64,000 nucleotides of DNA from positions 73,668,629-73,732,628 of the forward strand of contig OW121741.1 in NCBI GenBank assembly GCA_933228675.1, written 5' to 3'. The notes under the pieces are model-generated. The model ran no database searches. It saw nothing but the letters and a program-made list of their open reading frames with translations, and was not told the origin of the DNA. Source of the DNA: Stomorhina lunata (Eukaryota; Arthropoda; Insecta; Diptera; Rhiniidae). Of this stretch, positions 48,601-54,562 are shown piece by piece. Numbering within the stretch: the stretch's first letter is position 1; each line of letters starts with the position of its first letter. Both the position numbers and the translations under genes were made by a program.

Positions 48601-49580
48601 ATCTACAAATCTTTCTGTTAAAAGTGTGTTCCGGGTTTGCTCACTATCGAGGAAAAACAAGAACGTGTTGATACCACATCCACCGTGTTTCCCAGATTTG
48701 CCTCCCAGCGACTTCTGGCTGTTCGCAGACCTGAAAACAATGATCGCCGCTATGAAATTTAGCACGAATGAATTTTGAGGCATTTGCTCTTGATGGAGAT
48801 AACGTTGATGAATAAAGCTAATATTAAATTAGAATTAGGGACTTTTCACCCCATGTGTTAAGTAGTCCCTCAAATCTGACCTAGATCCATAGTCTTGTAG
48901 AAATACTATATTCATTATCTTATTATGTATAAATATAGTCAGAGGCAAACTAATGCACTTACTTTCAACTTTTTTCTTTGCTGGCGGTTCATCATCATCC
49001 GAATCCGATTTACCGCCATTCTTTTGTCTTTCGTGCTCCCTTAAATCATCGGCGGGTATTCCGTCCATACCAAATATTTCAATTTCAATATTCGAACGAT
49101 TTGGCAATGAATTTGGCACTTTGTCCACAGTTTCCTTGTGCACCTGCATACAGTGTATGGACAGGCCGGGACCCGTATAAAGTTTTTTGTGACAAATATG
49201 ACATTTAAAGTGTTTCGCCTTTTGATGTTGCACCAAGATTTTTTCGTCATCAAACTCACGATTGCAATACCTAAATAGCACGAGATAAGTTAAGGAAACC
49301 CAAAAGAAAACATGCTGAAAACAAATTAGTTATGTACAAATATTCAAATAAAGATTTTCACTTAAAAGGAACAGCAAATACACGGTAGGACGAACCCCCC
49401 AGTGGATTGATTATATTTTTAGTTAAGGTTATATAAATACAAGTATACACAACACTTTTTCCATCACATTACAACGCCTTGCTGTTTGTTCACTTTTTTT
49501 TTTGTCACACATTTTCTTTATTTTTATTGAAAAGGATACCAGCACCAGGGTTTCGAGGCCTTCTTCTTTTTGCGACCCAT
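17300..49580 (-). CDS. BuGZ: BuGZ / ZNF207 zinc-finger protein, seven exons
   Basis: Joined exons 49580-49540, 49270-48963, 42452-42173, 42104-41699, 39638-39297, 22259-22127 and 17415-17300 total 1626 nt, giving 541 residues and a TGA, with all splice phases consistent. Two C2H2 fingers open the protein (C13, C16, H29, H34; C37, C40, H53, H58). The family motif [20 protein letters not shown] follows [16 protein letters not shown] Met/Pro-rich region comes next, then the segment [14 protein letters not shown] (residues 263-276) that corresponds to the Bub3-binding GLEBS motif, with E275-E276. A Gln-Ala repeat and a Pro/Gly/Met tail end it. In animals BuGZ binds Bub3 and microtubules and supports kinetochore and spindle assembly. 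The introns are packed with transposons. Identification is firm; the start of exon 5 is the weakest border. Confidence 0.95.
17518..17965 (+). repeat. Interspersed repeat family B, copy 1
   Basis: One end is the small palindrome TTCCACCATAGGTGGAA. The other end is GTCGGGCTTGACCGACTATA followed by a pyrimidine-rich CTTACTTGTT. Internal landmarks are GCATAGAAATATTGGTCTT and TCGGTCCACATTTGACCCTA. The same ends and landmarks recur near 20380, 29921, 35520, 45990 and 63321. It lies in BuGZ intron 6 and is non-coding. Confidence 0.75.
18060..19990 (-). pseudogene. Degenerate non-LTR retrotransposon, antisense
   Basis: Reading the minus strand from 19990 gives the end of an APE-type endonuclease ([34 protein letters not shown]), a linker ([20 protein letters not shown]) with [17 protein letters not shown] and [19 protein letters not shown], then reverse-transcriptase start sequence at 19271-19020 ([32 protein letters not shown]). 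Further RT thumb/connection sequence ([14 protein letters not shown]) is near 18430-18490. This order is that of Jockey-like pol proteins. Many stops and indels are present. It lies in the same direction as BuGZ, inside intron 6. Confidence 0.8.
20380..20845 (-). repeat. Interspersed repeat family B, copy 2
   Basis: It contains GAGTTTGTATGGGAGCTATG, GGAAGTGAGACCTATGGGAG, GTTTACATGGGGGTCCAGCC and ends with the palindrome-like TTTCCACCTATGGTGGTGAG at about 20818-20837. Orientation is opposite to copy 1. The GTCGGGCTTGACCGAC end is missing, so it is truncated. Confidence 0.75.
20996..22006 (+). mobile_element. hAT element with perfect 8-bp target duplication
   Basis: The ends are TAGGGTTTGCAGTTCGG on the left and, reverse-complemented, TTAGGGTTTGCAAAAAACCG-type on the right. 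The 8-bp string ATCAAAAG stands on both sides (20988-20995 and 22007-22014), the hallmark of hAT transposition. Both ends carry many AACCG/CGGTTT subterminal motifs. The inside (21210-21780) translates in pieces to a hAT transposase: [37 protein letters not shown] and [17 protein letters not shown]. It has stops and lacks the C-terminal dimerisation part. Length 1011 bp. Confidence 0.9.
21211..21775 (+). pseudogene. Decayed hAT transposase within 20996-22006
   Basis: The catalytic-domain start is recognisable by the hAT-typical phrase of Asp-Glu/Trp-Thr followed by RYMNVNIH and, about 60 residues on, [15 protein letters not shown], which carries the position of the second acidic residue. There are in-frame stops (e.g. 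after DSHG and after SENQF) and frame changes. Confidence 0.7.
22127..22259 (-). CDS. BuGZ: BuGZ exon 6
   Basis: The acceptor CATGTAG leads into [20 protein letters not shown] and on to APGGIPGMP, ending before GTAATT (phase 1). Composition and phase fit the Pro/Met/Gly tail of the protein. It is separated from exon 5 by about 17 kb. Confidence 0.88.
22260..23560. other. Start of BuGZ intron 5: AT-rich DNA
   Basis: Simple-sequence DNA only: AAT/ATT-rich runs at 22560-22630, poly-T runs near 22510-22535 and 22650-22670. No gene or repeat border could be supported. Confidence 0.45.
23575..24870 (+). pseudogene. Non-LTR reverse transcriptase relic split by an insertion
   Basis: The left part (about 23585-23682) reads [20 protein letters not shown] and then [10 protein letters not shown], an early RT block. 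The right part (24623-24870) reads [40 protein letters not shown] and [14 protein letters not shown], the region up to the first catalytic Asp. The intervening 23683-24622 is a separate element with a TAA duplication; removing it with one TAA joins the two halves in frame. The domain style resembles RTE/BovB-like or related LINE RTs, but the clade was not settled. Confidence 0.75.
23683..24622. mobile_element. TAA-flanked inverted-repeat element inside an RT relic
   Basis: The left end CGGTCTTATGTTAAAAAA mirrors the right end, which reverse-complemented is CGGTCTTATGCTAAAAAA. TAA stands at 23680-23682 and 24623-24625. A 3-bp TWA duplication is typical of PIF/Harbinger-type elements. It is 940 bp, non-coding and AT-rich. 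Subterminal AACGATTGTTAAA-like strings occur at both ends. Confidence 0.8.
24922..26536 (+). mobile_element. Tc1-like element with inverted/direct repeat ends
   Basis: The outer ends are CAGTGGTGGTCACATATTTA on the left and, reverse-complemented, CAGTGGTGGTCACGTATTTA on the right, both followed by GCACA. TA lies at 24920-24921 and 26537-26538. About 200 bp inside each end is a related inner copy: CTGGACACAAATTTAGCACA at about 25121 and, inverted, CTGCACATATTTTTAGCACA at about 26308-26329. It is 1615 bp and contains a broken transposase. Confidence 0.9.
25258..25800 (+). pseudogene. Truncated Tc1-type transposase
   Basis: The frame from ATG 25257-25259 gives [20 protein letters not shown], then a helix-turn-helix ([20 protein letters not shown]), an AT-hook-like [10 protein letters not shown] and a stop at 25501. 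A second helix-turn-helix ([16 protein letters not shown]) follows, then LWSDESKF, the first catalytic Asp, and RYVWYLPIG near 25760. The rest of the catalytic domain, with the second and third acidic residues, is missing. Confidence 0.85.
26539..28440. other. AT-rich intron DNA
   Basis: No gene or repeat border could be supported. It is part of BuGZ intron 5 and consists of AT-rich DNA with A/T homopolymers, for example at 27540-27560 and 27690-27710. Confidence 0.4.
28478..29605. repeat. Large imperfect inverted repeat (foldback-like)
   Basis: The arms can be followed at several points. CTGCAAATCACTTCCACAT at about 28714 is inverted at about 28911-28930. GGATTATAGTGTTGA near 28610 is inverted near 29128-29145. 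AGCATTTTGACC...GGTGGAACTTT near 28483-28513 is inverted near 29565-29600. The arms have diverged but stay colinear, so the whole block could fold into a hairpin of about 500-bp arms. No transposase is present. Confidence 0.65.
29921..30240 (+). repeat. Interspersed repeat family B, copy 3
   Basis: It begins TACATCACCATAGGTGGAAA, continues with GCATAGAAATATTGGTCTTA, GACCCCCATGTAAACCTTGT and GGTACCTCTAATTGGTCCCA, and fades after TATTTTGGCCACAAATATCA. Same orientation as copy 1, truncated at the right. Confidence 0.75.
31183..31256. repeat. (TA)37 microsatellite
   Basis: An uninterrupted run of 74 bases of alternating TA. Confidence 0.98.
31258..31860. repeat. Loose tandem repeat with GGGTAAAAAGGG and GGTACTTTTTTG motifs
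   Basis: GGTACTTTTTTGA occurs at about 31484 and 31643 with weaker forms at about 31306 and 31790, each followed some 25 bp later by GGGTAAAAA(A/C)GGG. The period is about 159 bp, with heavy divergence. Confidence 0.6.
31885..32420. repeat. Tandem array of 131-132-bp units
   Basis: GTAAACTGT-type starts are at 31899, 32030, 32162, 32294 and, in a shorter unit, 32407. Each unit contains a GCAAAGTTGTTGCG-like and a TTTCCGACAGGTGGCGCCAC-like string. Related units occur at 46310-46640, followed by the same unique tail (ATTCAAAATTAACTG / ATTCAAAATTAATTG), so the array is part of a dispersed element. Confidence 0.85.
33348..34441 (+). CDS. Spliced ORF, unclassified transposon-type protein (347 codons)
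   Basis: Exon 1, 33348-33438, reads [20 protein letters not shown] and [11 protein letters not shown] 50-bp intron (33439-33488, GTAAGT..TTTTAG) joins it in phase to exon 2, 33489-34441. The product is 347 residues without a stop. It shows a [20 protein letters not shown] block, a [14 protein letters not shown]ys-X2-Cys/Trp motif, and near the end [27 protein letters not shown] and [12 protein letters not shown] recall proteins with these phrases as multicopy, unclassified loci in insects and cnidarians; that is memory, not a search. Related proteins have an N-terminal part that is absent here, probably cut off by the element directly upstream. Possible transposase; function not proven. Confidence 0.7.
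34442..35519. other. AT-rich DNA 3' of the spliced ORF
   Basis: No further gene. It has repeated GATAACTC/AAAAATC-type strings and the right inverted subterminal block near 35375-35420, thus probably the 3' untranslated and terminal part of the candidate transposon. Confidence 0.4.
35520..35880 (+). repeat. Interspersed repeat family B, copy 4
   Basis: It contains TCGGTCCACATTTGGCCATA, a second TCGGTCCACATTTGACCCTA, and ends CGTATGGTCGGGCTTGACCG then ACTATAGCACTTTCTAACTTGTT. The left end with the CCACCATAGGTGG palindrome is lacking. Confidence 0.8.
36180..36910 (+). repeat. Non-LTR retroposon tail copy interrupted by a MITE
   Basis: CGGTTCTGATTGGCCTTAAC, CTTATCTTGGTTAA, GTAGTGAGCTAA and GGGTTAGAACGTCGGGCTAG match the ends of the RNase H-bearing fragment at 8440-9660. 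GAATATGCACACAACATCGA matches 9790-9820. The tail CTTGGCCTTTGACATTAATA...GGCCATTTAAGTAAG after 36857 matches 11045-11095. The pol coding part is absent, so this is an internally deleted or non-autonomous form. Confidence 0.75.
36428..36852. mobile_element. piggyBac-like MITE, TTAA-flanked
   Basis: The left end CCCTTTCACGGAC and the right end, reverse-complemented CCCTTTTGCGGAC, are bordered by TTAA (36424-36427 and 36853-36856), matching the CCC start and TTAA target of piggyBac elements. It is 425 bp and non-coding. Internal palindromes TGACGTCTATGTACGTCA and TGACGTCTATGCACGTCA on the left, and ACGTCATG and ACACGTCAGTGTCC on the right, form subterminal repeats. Confidence 0.85.
36911..37780. 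other. AT-rich intron DNA
   Basis: No gene or repeat boundary could be supported in this part of BuGZ intron 5. Confidence 0.4.
37815..38150 (+). pseudogene. N-terminal fragment of a mariner transposase (mellifera-like style)
   Basis: Pieces read [20 protein letters not shown], then [18 protein letters not shown] and LEVLL, then [11 protein letters not shown]. They are colinear with the mariner phrase ETYGEHA...FKSGDFDxEDKERxGxPKKFEDEELEALL. Several frameshifts; the catalytic domain is not seen. Confidence 0.7.
38151..39296. other. Intron DNA next to BuGZ exon 5
   Basis: AT-rich, non-coding as far as can be seen, with no clear repeat borders. Confidence 0.4.
39297..39638 (-). CDS. BuGZ: BuGZ exon 5, Gln-Ala repeat
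   Basis: It encodes about 60 residues dominated by QA dipeptides with interspersed QV and HA, then Q6, then [20 protein letters not shown] and [12 protein letters not shown] up to the GTAAGT donor. The best acceptor is an AAAAAAAAG|GCT without a pyrimidine tract; an in-frame alternative is CAG|GCC, 27 nt further (exon start 39611). Confidence 0.8.
39639..41698. other. BuGZ intron 4
   Basis: No gene. Between about 40880 and 41200 there are several ATTCCG-containing strings (e.g. CAAATTCCGTTTGGAATTGA) that also occur near 58215-58260, which suggests a short dispersed repeat; its borders were not determined. Confidence 0.45.
41699..42104 (-). CDS. BuGZ: BuGZ exon 4 with GLEBS-like motif
   Basis: The acceptor CTTTTCTAG leads into [13 protein letters not shown]. 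The exon carries Thr/Ser/Asn-rich sequence, then [20 protein letters not shown], the putative Bub3-binding helix, then a Ser/Thr and Ala-rich segment ending ITKAQE at a GTGAGT donor (phase 0). Confidence 0.93.
42173..42452 (-). CDS. BuGZ: BuGZ exon 3
   Basis: The acceptor TTATTTTAG leads into [19 protein letters not shown], a His/Met/Pro-rich region, an Ala tract and KPTFPAY, a string conserved in the family ahead of the GLEBS motif. The donor is TACAG|GTAAAA. Intron 2, 6.5 kb, lies upstream and intron 3, only 68 bp, downstream. Confidence 0.92.
43089..45691 (+). mobile_element. 5'-truncated LINE with poly(A) tail, antisense in BuGZ intron 2
   Basis: The insert carries one long ORF, a short AT-rich 3' untranslated part, an AATAAA near 45652, and an A-run of about 35 at 45656-45690. 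The 5' end begins within the endonuclease coding region, as expected of incomplete target-primed reverse transcription. The insert is transcribed opposite to BuGZ. A clear target-site duplication was not found. Confidence 0.85.
43106..45394 (+). CDS. LINE ORF2-type protein: endonuclease end, reverse transcriptase
   Basis: 762 residues without a stop. Residues 10-60 ([20 protein letters not shown]...SHHSMIF) are the end of an APE-type endonuclease, with the SxxD/H block in the last-residue position. The reverse transcriptase copies the element RNA at a nicked chromosomal site: [20 protein letters not shown] (313-332), [10 protein letters not shown] (364-373), [10 protein letters not shown] (396-405, first catalytic Asp), [14 protein letters not shown] (455-468) and YADD (489-492). 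No RNase H domain follows. The in-frame region reaches back to a TAG at 43079, and the first Met is only a convenient label, since the true N-terminus is lost. The open frame over 2.3 kb marks a recent insertion among older, decayed elements. Confidence 0.9.
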   Translation: MSYRLNLICHHNSAPTHYDIDKNSTSLIDYFLISLSLKVSTSGQMQCPGVSHHSMIFIALNIPTFSSQQYVSYLDYNAVNAESLEEMYRSLNFSRMYSTSNVNTQLDVFMNNILALHSLVPIIRRKIKTKTDCWFNAPEIEYHISMRDLTYNYYLNNKNSDNWFIYCEHRNRAKSVIRAAKRRAHSSIFKDLKPKQIWSYLRENGCLDTEDRCISANVDEVNNYFISCQTDTISTHSNIIVGAHEGGFSFRCVNLNELYAALKKIKSNAAGHDCLPLKFIKLIFPLISSHFLHLVNTIITTSTFPDYWKKGRVVPIKKQGISDSFDNLRPITVLPIFSKVVEHIVKDQMNIYLDGNSLIHSSQSGFRCGYSTTALLIGMTDSVRKFLDSGKNVVLLSIDLSKAFDTVIHSRLSDKLLTQFGFSSHACELIGSYLRGRSQFVSIGDSFSSDLPITSGVPQGSVIGPLLFMIYMNDLFNVLNDLSCHPYVYADDVQLLCYADRRFFDVLEAGINFVLSEILFWASANGFCINPKKTSMLAFGFDPQNMVITLDGNTVDFVYKMKCLGVFVDNRLNFSSHIDFICSKVSFLLKRLYSLHLCLPLRIKIHIARALLMPHILYGVEVFTGTNNNELKRLTKIFNRVVRFVYSLRLRPHITPYVTQFLGFSFQNYISIRILLFFYKTFVNGFPEFIVSNFSFSHCNRNPQLVYPRFYSNVFNNSFQIRMSRMWNDLPRDLKLFAFSPLLFRRKLEKYAIDHDLQLLHF
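45700..45985. other. Intron spacer
   Basis: No feature could be supported. Confidence 0.3.
45990..46955 (-). repeat. Interspersed repeat family B, copy 5, interrupted
   Basis: The left part (45990-46230) has GAAAGTTTGTATGAGATCTA, AATTTGGTACAGTGATTTCT and GAGGCCAATATCTCAATTCC. The right part (46755-46950) has AAATTGCGACCTGTACATTA, GTGATTCTAAGTCGGTTGGT and TTTCCGTCTATGGAGGTGAC. Between them lies the tandem element at about 46290-46735, so this is a nested pair. Confidence 0.7.
46290..46740 (+). repeat. Second copy of the 132-bp tandem element
   Basis: It starts with TCCTTTATAGAATAGGAAACTATGC-like sequence similar to 31885-31905, contains degraded units with AATTTCCGACACGTAGCGCC, and ends with TTCAAAATTAATTGGATATT and CCTTTCC as in the copy at 31885-32500. 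Confidence 0.7.
46960..47890. other. Intron DNA without supported feature
   Basis: Part of BuGZ intron 2. No domain-bearing frame or repeat border was seen. Confidence 0.35.
47893..48115. repeat. Dispersed repeat with GAGGCCCTATGCTCCACTGG end
   Basis: The string GAGGCCCTATGCTCCACTGG plus GAGTCAAG, followed by AAG-rich sequence, also occurs at about 61008-61050. CCTAACCTAACC at about 48098 and the TCACTCGGA-type string near it, in inverse orientation, have counterparts at 60395-60440. The two loci thus share both ends of one retroposon-like repeat. Confidence 0.6.
48580..48785 (+). pseudogene. Fragment of a mariner transposase, third catalytic block
   Basis: Translation gives [20 protein letters not shown], matching the mariner phrase HPPYSPDLAPSDFWLFxxLK that holds the third catalytic Asp, followed by an [10 protein letters not shown] piece and a stop. 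About 200 bp remain. Confidence 0.75.
48963..49270 (-). CDS. BuGZ: BuGZ exon 2
   Basis: The acceptor CTATTTAG precedes G-TAT-TGC; joined to exon 1 this reads [11 protein letters not shown]. The exon carries the rest of finger 1, finger 2 and an acidic/Lys stretch ([13 protein letters not shown]). The donor is AAA|GTAAGTGC. Confidence 0.94.
49540..49580 (-). CDS. BuGZ: BuGZ exon 1 (coding part)
   Basis: ATG at 49580-49578 begins [13 protein letters not shown], the basic start typical of the family, and the exon ends TG before a GTATCC donor (phase 2). The intron cuts the first zinc finger between its two Cys residues. There is no other in-frame start closer to the fingers. Confidence 0.93.
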
Positions 49581-50460
49581 TGTGTGTAGATTTATTTAAT
49601 ATAATTTATACTCAATAAAATCTTTAAATACTTTAAAATTTTATATTTAATTTGCTAATCAGAAGAAAATACGATTATCTTCCAAAGTGACCAACGGCAG
49701 CAGCAAAAATACTTTTCTTCTATTCAGCGCAAAACACAAAACAAAATGGCTTACATTCTCGTTTCTCGTAGTTGTCATTCTGATCTATTTGTATTTAAGT
49801 GCTGCCAGACCGCGAAAAGAAGAATATTTAAATTTAACAAAATTGGATAAATGTTTGATTTTTCTTTTATAAATATGTATTTAATATATTTAACAAATTG
49901 CATTAAACGCTTTAAATTGCCAAATACCTAATAGAATAAAAAAGTTATTGGATATAAAAAAATATTATTTTTAAGATGTGGTAACACTTGTTATTTTTGT
50001 CTAGAGATGGGTTGCTGAATTAGAGATGGTAAAATTGGCAGCACTAAAAATTACAGACAGTACTATAAAACACGGACTAAATAAATAAGAAAAGAGTACC
50101 CATAACTAACAAAAGATATACACGCGATAAAGTTTTCCATTTAAGTTTTTCACGCAAATTTCTTGCTAAAATTTATTAAAATTGACAGCTGTAACGTAGG
50201 CGTAGGCAACTTGAAATCAATTTTTTTTCAAGATCCGTTTACCTGTTTAGAATTATCAACAATTCTCCGACGAAATTATTTATTATTCAATTAAATGGTT
50301 AAAATTTTAAAAAGACCAAACAAAAATATTTGTAGAAATATAATATTTGTGCTAAAAGGGCTTTGGAGTTAGTAATTGCATTATGTTCTTTTTTTGGTTC
50401 TCTTTTATTTTGTTCCAACAGCCAATCTTTAGCTCATCCCAGAACAGCTTCATAAGAAAT
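49581..50460. promoter_or_regulatory. BuGZ: Upstream region of BuGZ, promoter presumed
   Basis: This is the 5' flank of the BuGZ start codon on the minus strand. No strong TATA box or initiator could be assigned from sequence alone. The assignment as promoter region rests on position only. Confidence 0.3.
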
Positions 50461-50462
50461 TT

Positions 50463-50522
50463 AAGGGCCAATGTCACTCTAAAATCGTTAGTGCTAAAAG
50501 GGCCATTGACATTGGCCCTTTT
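50463..50522. repeat. Short hairpin with alternative inner hairpin
   Basis: AAGGGCCAATGTCA (50463-50476) is perfectly inverted at 50507-50520. An overlapping inner hairpin pairs AAAAGGGCCA (50496-50505) with TGGCCCTTTT (50513-50522). The sequence resembles the GGGCCGATGTTGA end of the mariner at 13005. Confidence 0.8.
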
Positions 50523-50540
50523 ATTACATACATTTTTTAT

Positions 50541-50696
<156 letters not shown>

Positions 50697-50699
50697 GCA

Positions 50700-52105
50700 G
50701 GGTGAAATCCTGCCAAATTTTATTTTATTTTTTTTTTCCAATATGTTCCAATAAATTAAAAATATATTGAAATAAAAAAAAAACATAAGAACAATAATTT
50801 TTCTAAACCAAAAGATAATTTTAAAATCCTTTACATTCACATTTTATTAACTCCAATTGTTTCTAATTATTGTTCTGATGGTGATGTTGTATGCTTTAGA
50901 TGCATAAAAGAACTATAAATAAATCGGGACCCATAAATACTTTATATAGAAACTTATAAATATTTCATATATATATGACGCATCCCATTTAACTAGGTAC
51001 ATTACTGTTTTTTTTTTTTGTACATTTAAGCCCTTCTGTCATTCTGGTACTAGTGTCTATAAGGAACAATTTAAAATCATAGTTCTTCTCGGTGTCTAGC
51101 AGGCTTTAGAGTATTGTAAACAAAGGGTGAATATGTGTGAAATTTCTCCATGAATGGTCCACTTACCGACATCAAGGGTGCAGTTGAATTTTATATTTTA
51201 TTTTAAGAATATATCTATAATTTTTGAAAATATTCATCATTCAGACAACTAAATTCAGACAACTAAATGCAACTCTGAGATTTGGCTATTAAAATGTAAA
51301 TATATTAATCTTTTATCCAATATGTTTCTTGAAAAACCAAATCCTAAAACTGATTTATGTAACTGACATGTTAAAAGTCAACATATTTCTATATTTAATA
51401 TACATATTTAATTTTATATGGTACTTTCATGGTCTAAAATGTACATTTTTTTATATGTAGGACAGCATCAAAAGAGTCATTTTCTATTCCTGATTCTTTC
51501 ACAAAATTGGATTTTCCACATTTTTCACACAAATCACTTTCTTTATACATTTGTAATATTTGTATATTTTTAATTTAAAAAATTAAAGAAAATCTTTTCC
51601 TATCTTAGTCCCGCTTCACACGAATCAGTTTTTATTATAAATTTCTTTTGAACCTGCATTCACGTTCACACACAAACATTTTCTTTATCAGTTTTCATTT
51701 TATTTTCCTGTCAGTTTTTTCTCAAACAAATTGAAGACTTGATAAGCCAAATAGACTAATGTAAAAGTAGACATATATTCTCCCCCCGTTTTTGATTTTT
51801 AAATAAATATTGAAATATTATATCATATTATTGATAAATTGTGAACACAGTTCAATACACTTGGTGAAAAACAAATTTTTAATAACAATTCTTAATTTAA
51901 TTGTTTTTATTTGCCAGATTTATGTCTTATAAAAATCAATTTCATATAAATCTAGCCATTTAACTATCTATAAAAGATTAAATTTGAAAGTACCCATTTC
52001 TTAATTCAATAAAAATATACATCACTAACTTTGCATTTGTTTGTTTTTTGTTTCACATATGTTGGCAGCACTGTGCTAGCATTTAAAAAAATCAAACACA
52101 AGCGA
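50700..52105. other. Intergenic AT-rich DNA
   Basis: No gene or element border could be supported between the TA tract and the large inverted repeat. Confidence 0.4.
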
Positions 52106-53237
52106 TCGATGTGAAGAAATCACACTTTTTTATCATACTTTTTTGCAGGGTTGCATAAAGTAGTATACTTTTGGTACTTTCTTTTCAAAGGTATCTATTT
52201 ATAAAAAATGTAGTATTTTTCATGCTTAAACAAACAGCTGGTACAGAGTTATTATATGGAGGTGTAAAATTTTATTTGTTCAACGTCAAATAATTGTGGG
52301 TTACAAGGAAATAAAATAGGTGAGTTTTACACCATGCATTTTACAAATGATTAAATGAGCGTTTTGTATAATAATTTAAAAACAAATATTGGTAAAAGTG
52401 TTAATAAGTAAATTGTGTTTTTGATAAAAAAAATTATGGACAAATAGTATAAATGAGTTAGATTAAAAAAATACTATAATTCACTCCCGTTTGATTTTTT
52501 TATCTACTGCACTATAATAAGAAAAGTTATGATATCCATTATGTTATTCAATAATTAACAAAAGAACTATAATATAAGTCTCATTATAAATAATAATTAT
52601 TTCCTATAAAAAAGCTGTCATATAAGCCATATACTACTTTAACACCAAGAAAACTAAATTTTAAAATAAATAAAAAACAAAGCACATTTCCTTTAATTTG
52701 CCTATGATTACAAAAAGTTTTAATATTCTTTTTATTAAGCATTTCATATTATGTCAAATTAACTTGTATAAATTATATGTATTTTTTGTGTATGTTTGAC
52801 ATTATTTATAGTGTACTGTAAAAGTGGCATTTTCGCAGTGTATCGATTGGATGAATTTTAATTCCATTGTTCCTCATCTAAAATTATATGGCAATATCAT
52901 TTAAAAAAAGCCGCCATCATGAAAAGAAAACCAAAAAGAAAAAAGAAAGACAAAATGTGTTTCTTTGATTGCTGCCTTATGGATTTCAGACAGGTAAATA
53001 TTTTAAATTTAAAAACTTTACCAAAATTAATTTGATTATTTTTATAATAGGGGTCAGTATCAACAGTGGCGTTTTATCTTTAGTCTCCAACAAACGATGA
53101 TTACATCAATTCCTGGGGCAGCATATGAACTTTTTATGTGCTGGGCAAACACATTATAACCATATGAATGGTGGCCATGAATAATGGAACAAATTATTTA
53201 TCTACCCCATCAAACGAACATTAAGAAAATCCATAGT

Positions 53238-53800
53238 ATTTTTTCTATAGAAAAATTTTCAATAAAAAAATTTTTCTATAGAAAAATTTTCAATAAAAAA
53301 ATTTTTCTATAGAAAAATTTTCAATAAAAAAATTTTTCTATAGAAAAATTTCCAAAAAAACTTTTTCTATAGAAAAATTTTCAATAAAAAAATTTTTCTA
53401 TAGAAAAAATTTCCAATAAAAAAATTTTTCTATAGAAAAATTTTTTTATTGAAAATTTTTCTATAGAAAAATTGTTTTATTGAAAATTTTTTTATAGAAA
53501 ATTTTGTTTTTTAACATTTTTCTAATTTTTTTTTTTTCATTTTTCTGAAGAAAAAATTTTTTATCGAATATTTTTCTATACAATTTTTTTTTCTATAGAA
53601 ATATTTTAAAAATATTTTTCTTTACAAAAATTTTCAATAAAAGCTTTTCTATTAAAAAATTTTTTTAATAGAAAAATTGTCGATTAAAATGTTTTTCTTC
53701 AAAAAAATTTTTGATAAAAAATATTTCAATAGTAAAATTTTCGATAAAAAATATTTCTATAGAAATTTTTTTTTATAGGATAACTTCTTTTATTTCTACG
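53238..53800. repeat. Quasi-palindromic array of about 31-bp units
   Basis: The unit TCTATAGAAAAATTTTCAAT plus AAAAAAATTTT repeats with a 31-bp period from about 53244. From about 53440 the repeats turn to the opposite orientation (TTTTTTATTGAAAATTTTTC) and then decay. CTATAG and AAAAATTTTT are themselves palindromes, so the array can fold in several registers. Confidence 0.9.
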
Positions 53801-54129
53801 AAGGTTCACTTCAAATAGTGTAAAACAATTCGTATATTGTAACAATATGAATTATTTAATGCAACTCTGTGTTTTGTCCTAAAGCAACTCTGTGTTCTTG
53901 TCATCTGTTTAGTGGAGATACCAGATCTTGAAAATTTTCTTTAGGTACTACACTTACAGAAAAAGGAAGTTAATCACTTAATTAAAAAAAAAACACTTTT
54001 TATTTTTGTTATATTACAGCTTTTTATTTTATGGTATAAACAGATATTTTGGTATATTTATAGTTTTTGGACTTTTAGAGGAGTTAGATTTTTGATGTTA
54101 ACATATAAGCAACAAATACATTTGTTTAA

Positions 54130-54545
54130 AAGAAGTTTACATGTCTAAACAATATATATAATGTACAATATTGTACAAGTTTTAATCAGATATTACAATT
54201 AAGTGTTCCTGTACTGACAAAAATGTAATTGAGAACCAATTTTTGAAAAATTTTCTCTTAACAATAACTTACATGTTTTGCCAGAACAATTTTTTCTGGT
54301 AAACATTTTAAAATTGTCAAAAAAATATTTAACGATTAAAAACAAAAAAAAAAAAATTTGAAAAATTGTTATTAAAATTAAAAAATATAGAAAAACTAAA
54401 ATGTTGAGGTTTTGAAAACAATAAATCAATTGTGGACATTTATTTTGCTATTTTGTGTTTCCCTACTTCGTGTAAGTTTTGCTGTTTGGAAGAGAAAAAT
54501 ATATTCCTATTTGCAGGAACTCAACCAGAAAGTAAAGAAACCTAT
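54130..54545 (-). mobile_element. Inverted fragment of the Tc1-like element of 24922-26536
   Basis: GTACAATATTGTACAAGTTT at about 54165, AATTAAGTGTTCCTGTACT, TGCCAGAA...TTTTCTGG and, at the right end, CAGGAACTCAACCAGAAAGT are the reverse complement of the stretch 25830-26240 of the Tc1-like copy. Neither terminal repeat is present. The satellite begins directly to its right. Confidence 0.75.
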
Positions 54546-54562
54546 ACTTATATTACATATAA

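Noticed and set aside
49687..49872. 61-codon frame upstream of BuGZ with a membrane-like segment
   Set aside because: Too short, lacks support from conservation or splice sites, and lies in the presumed promoter flank.
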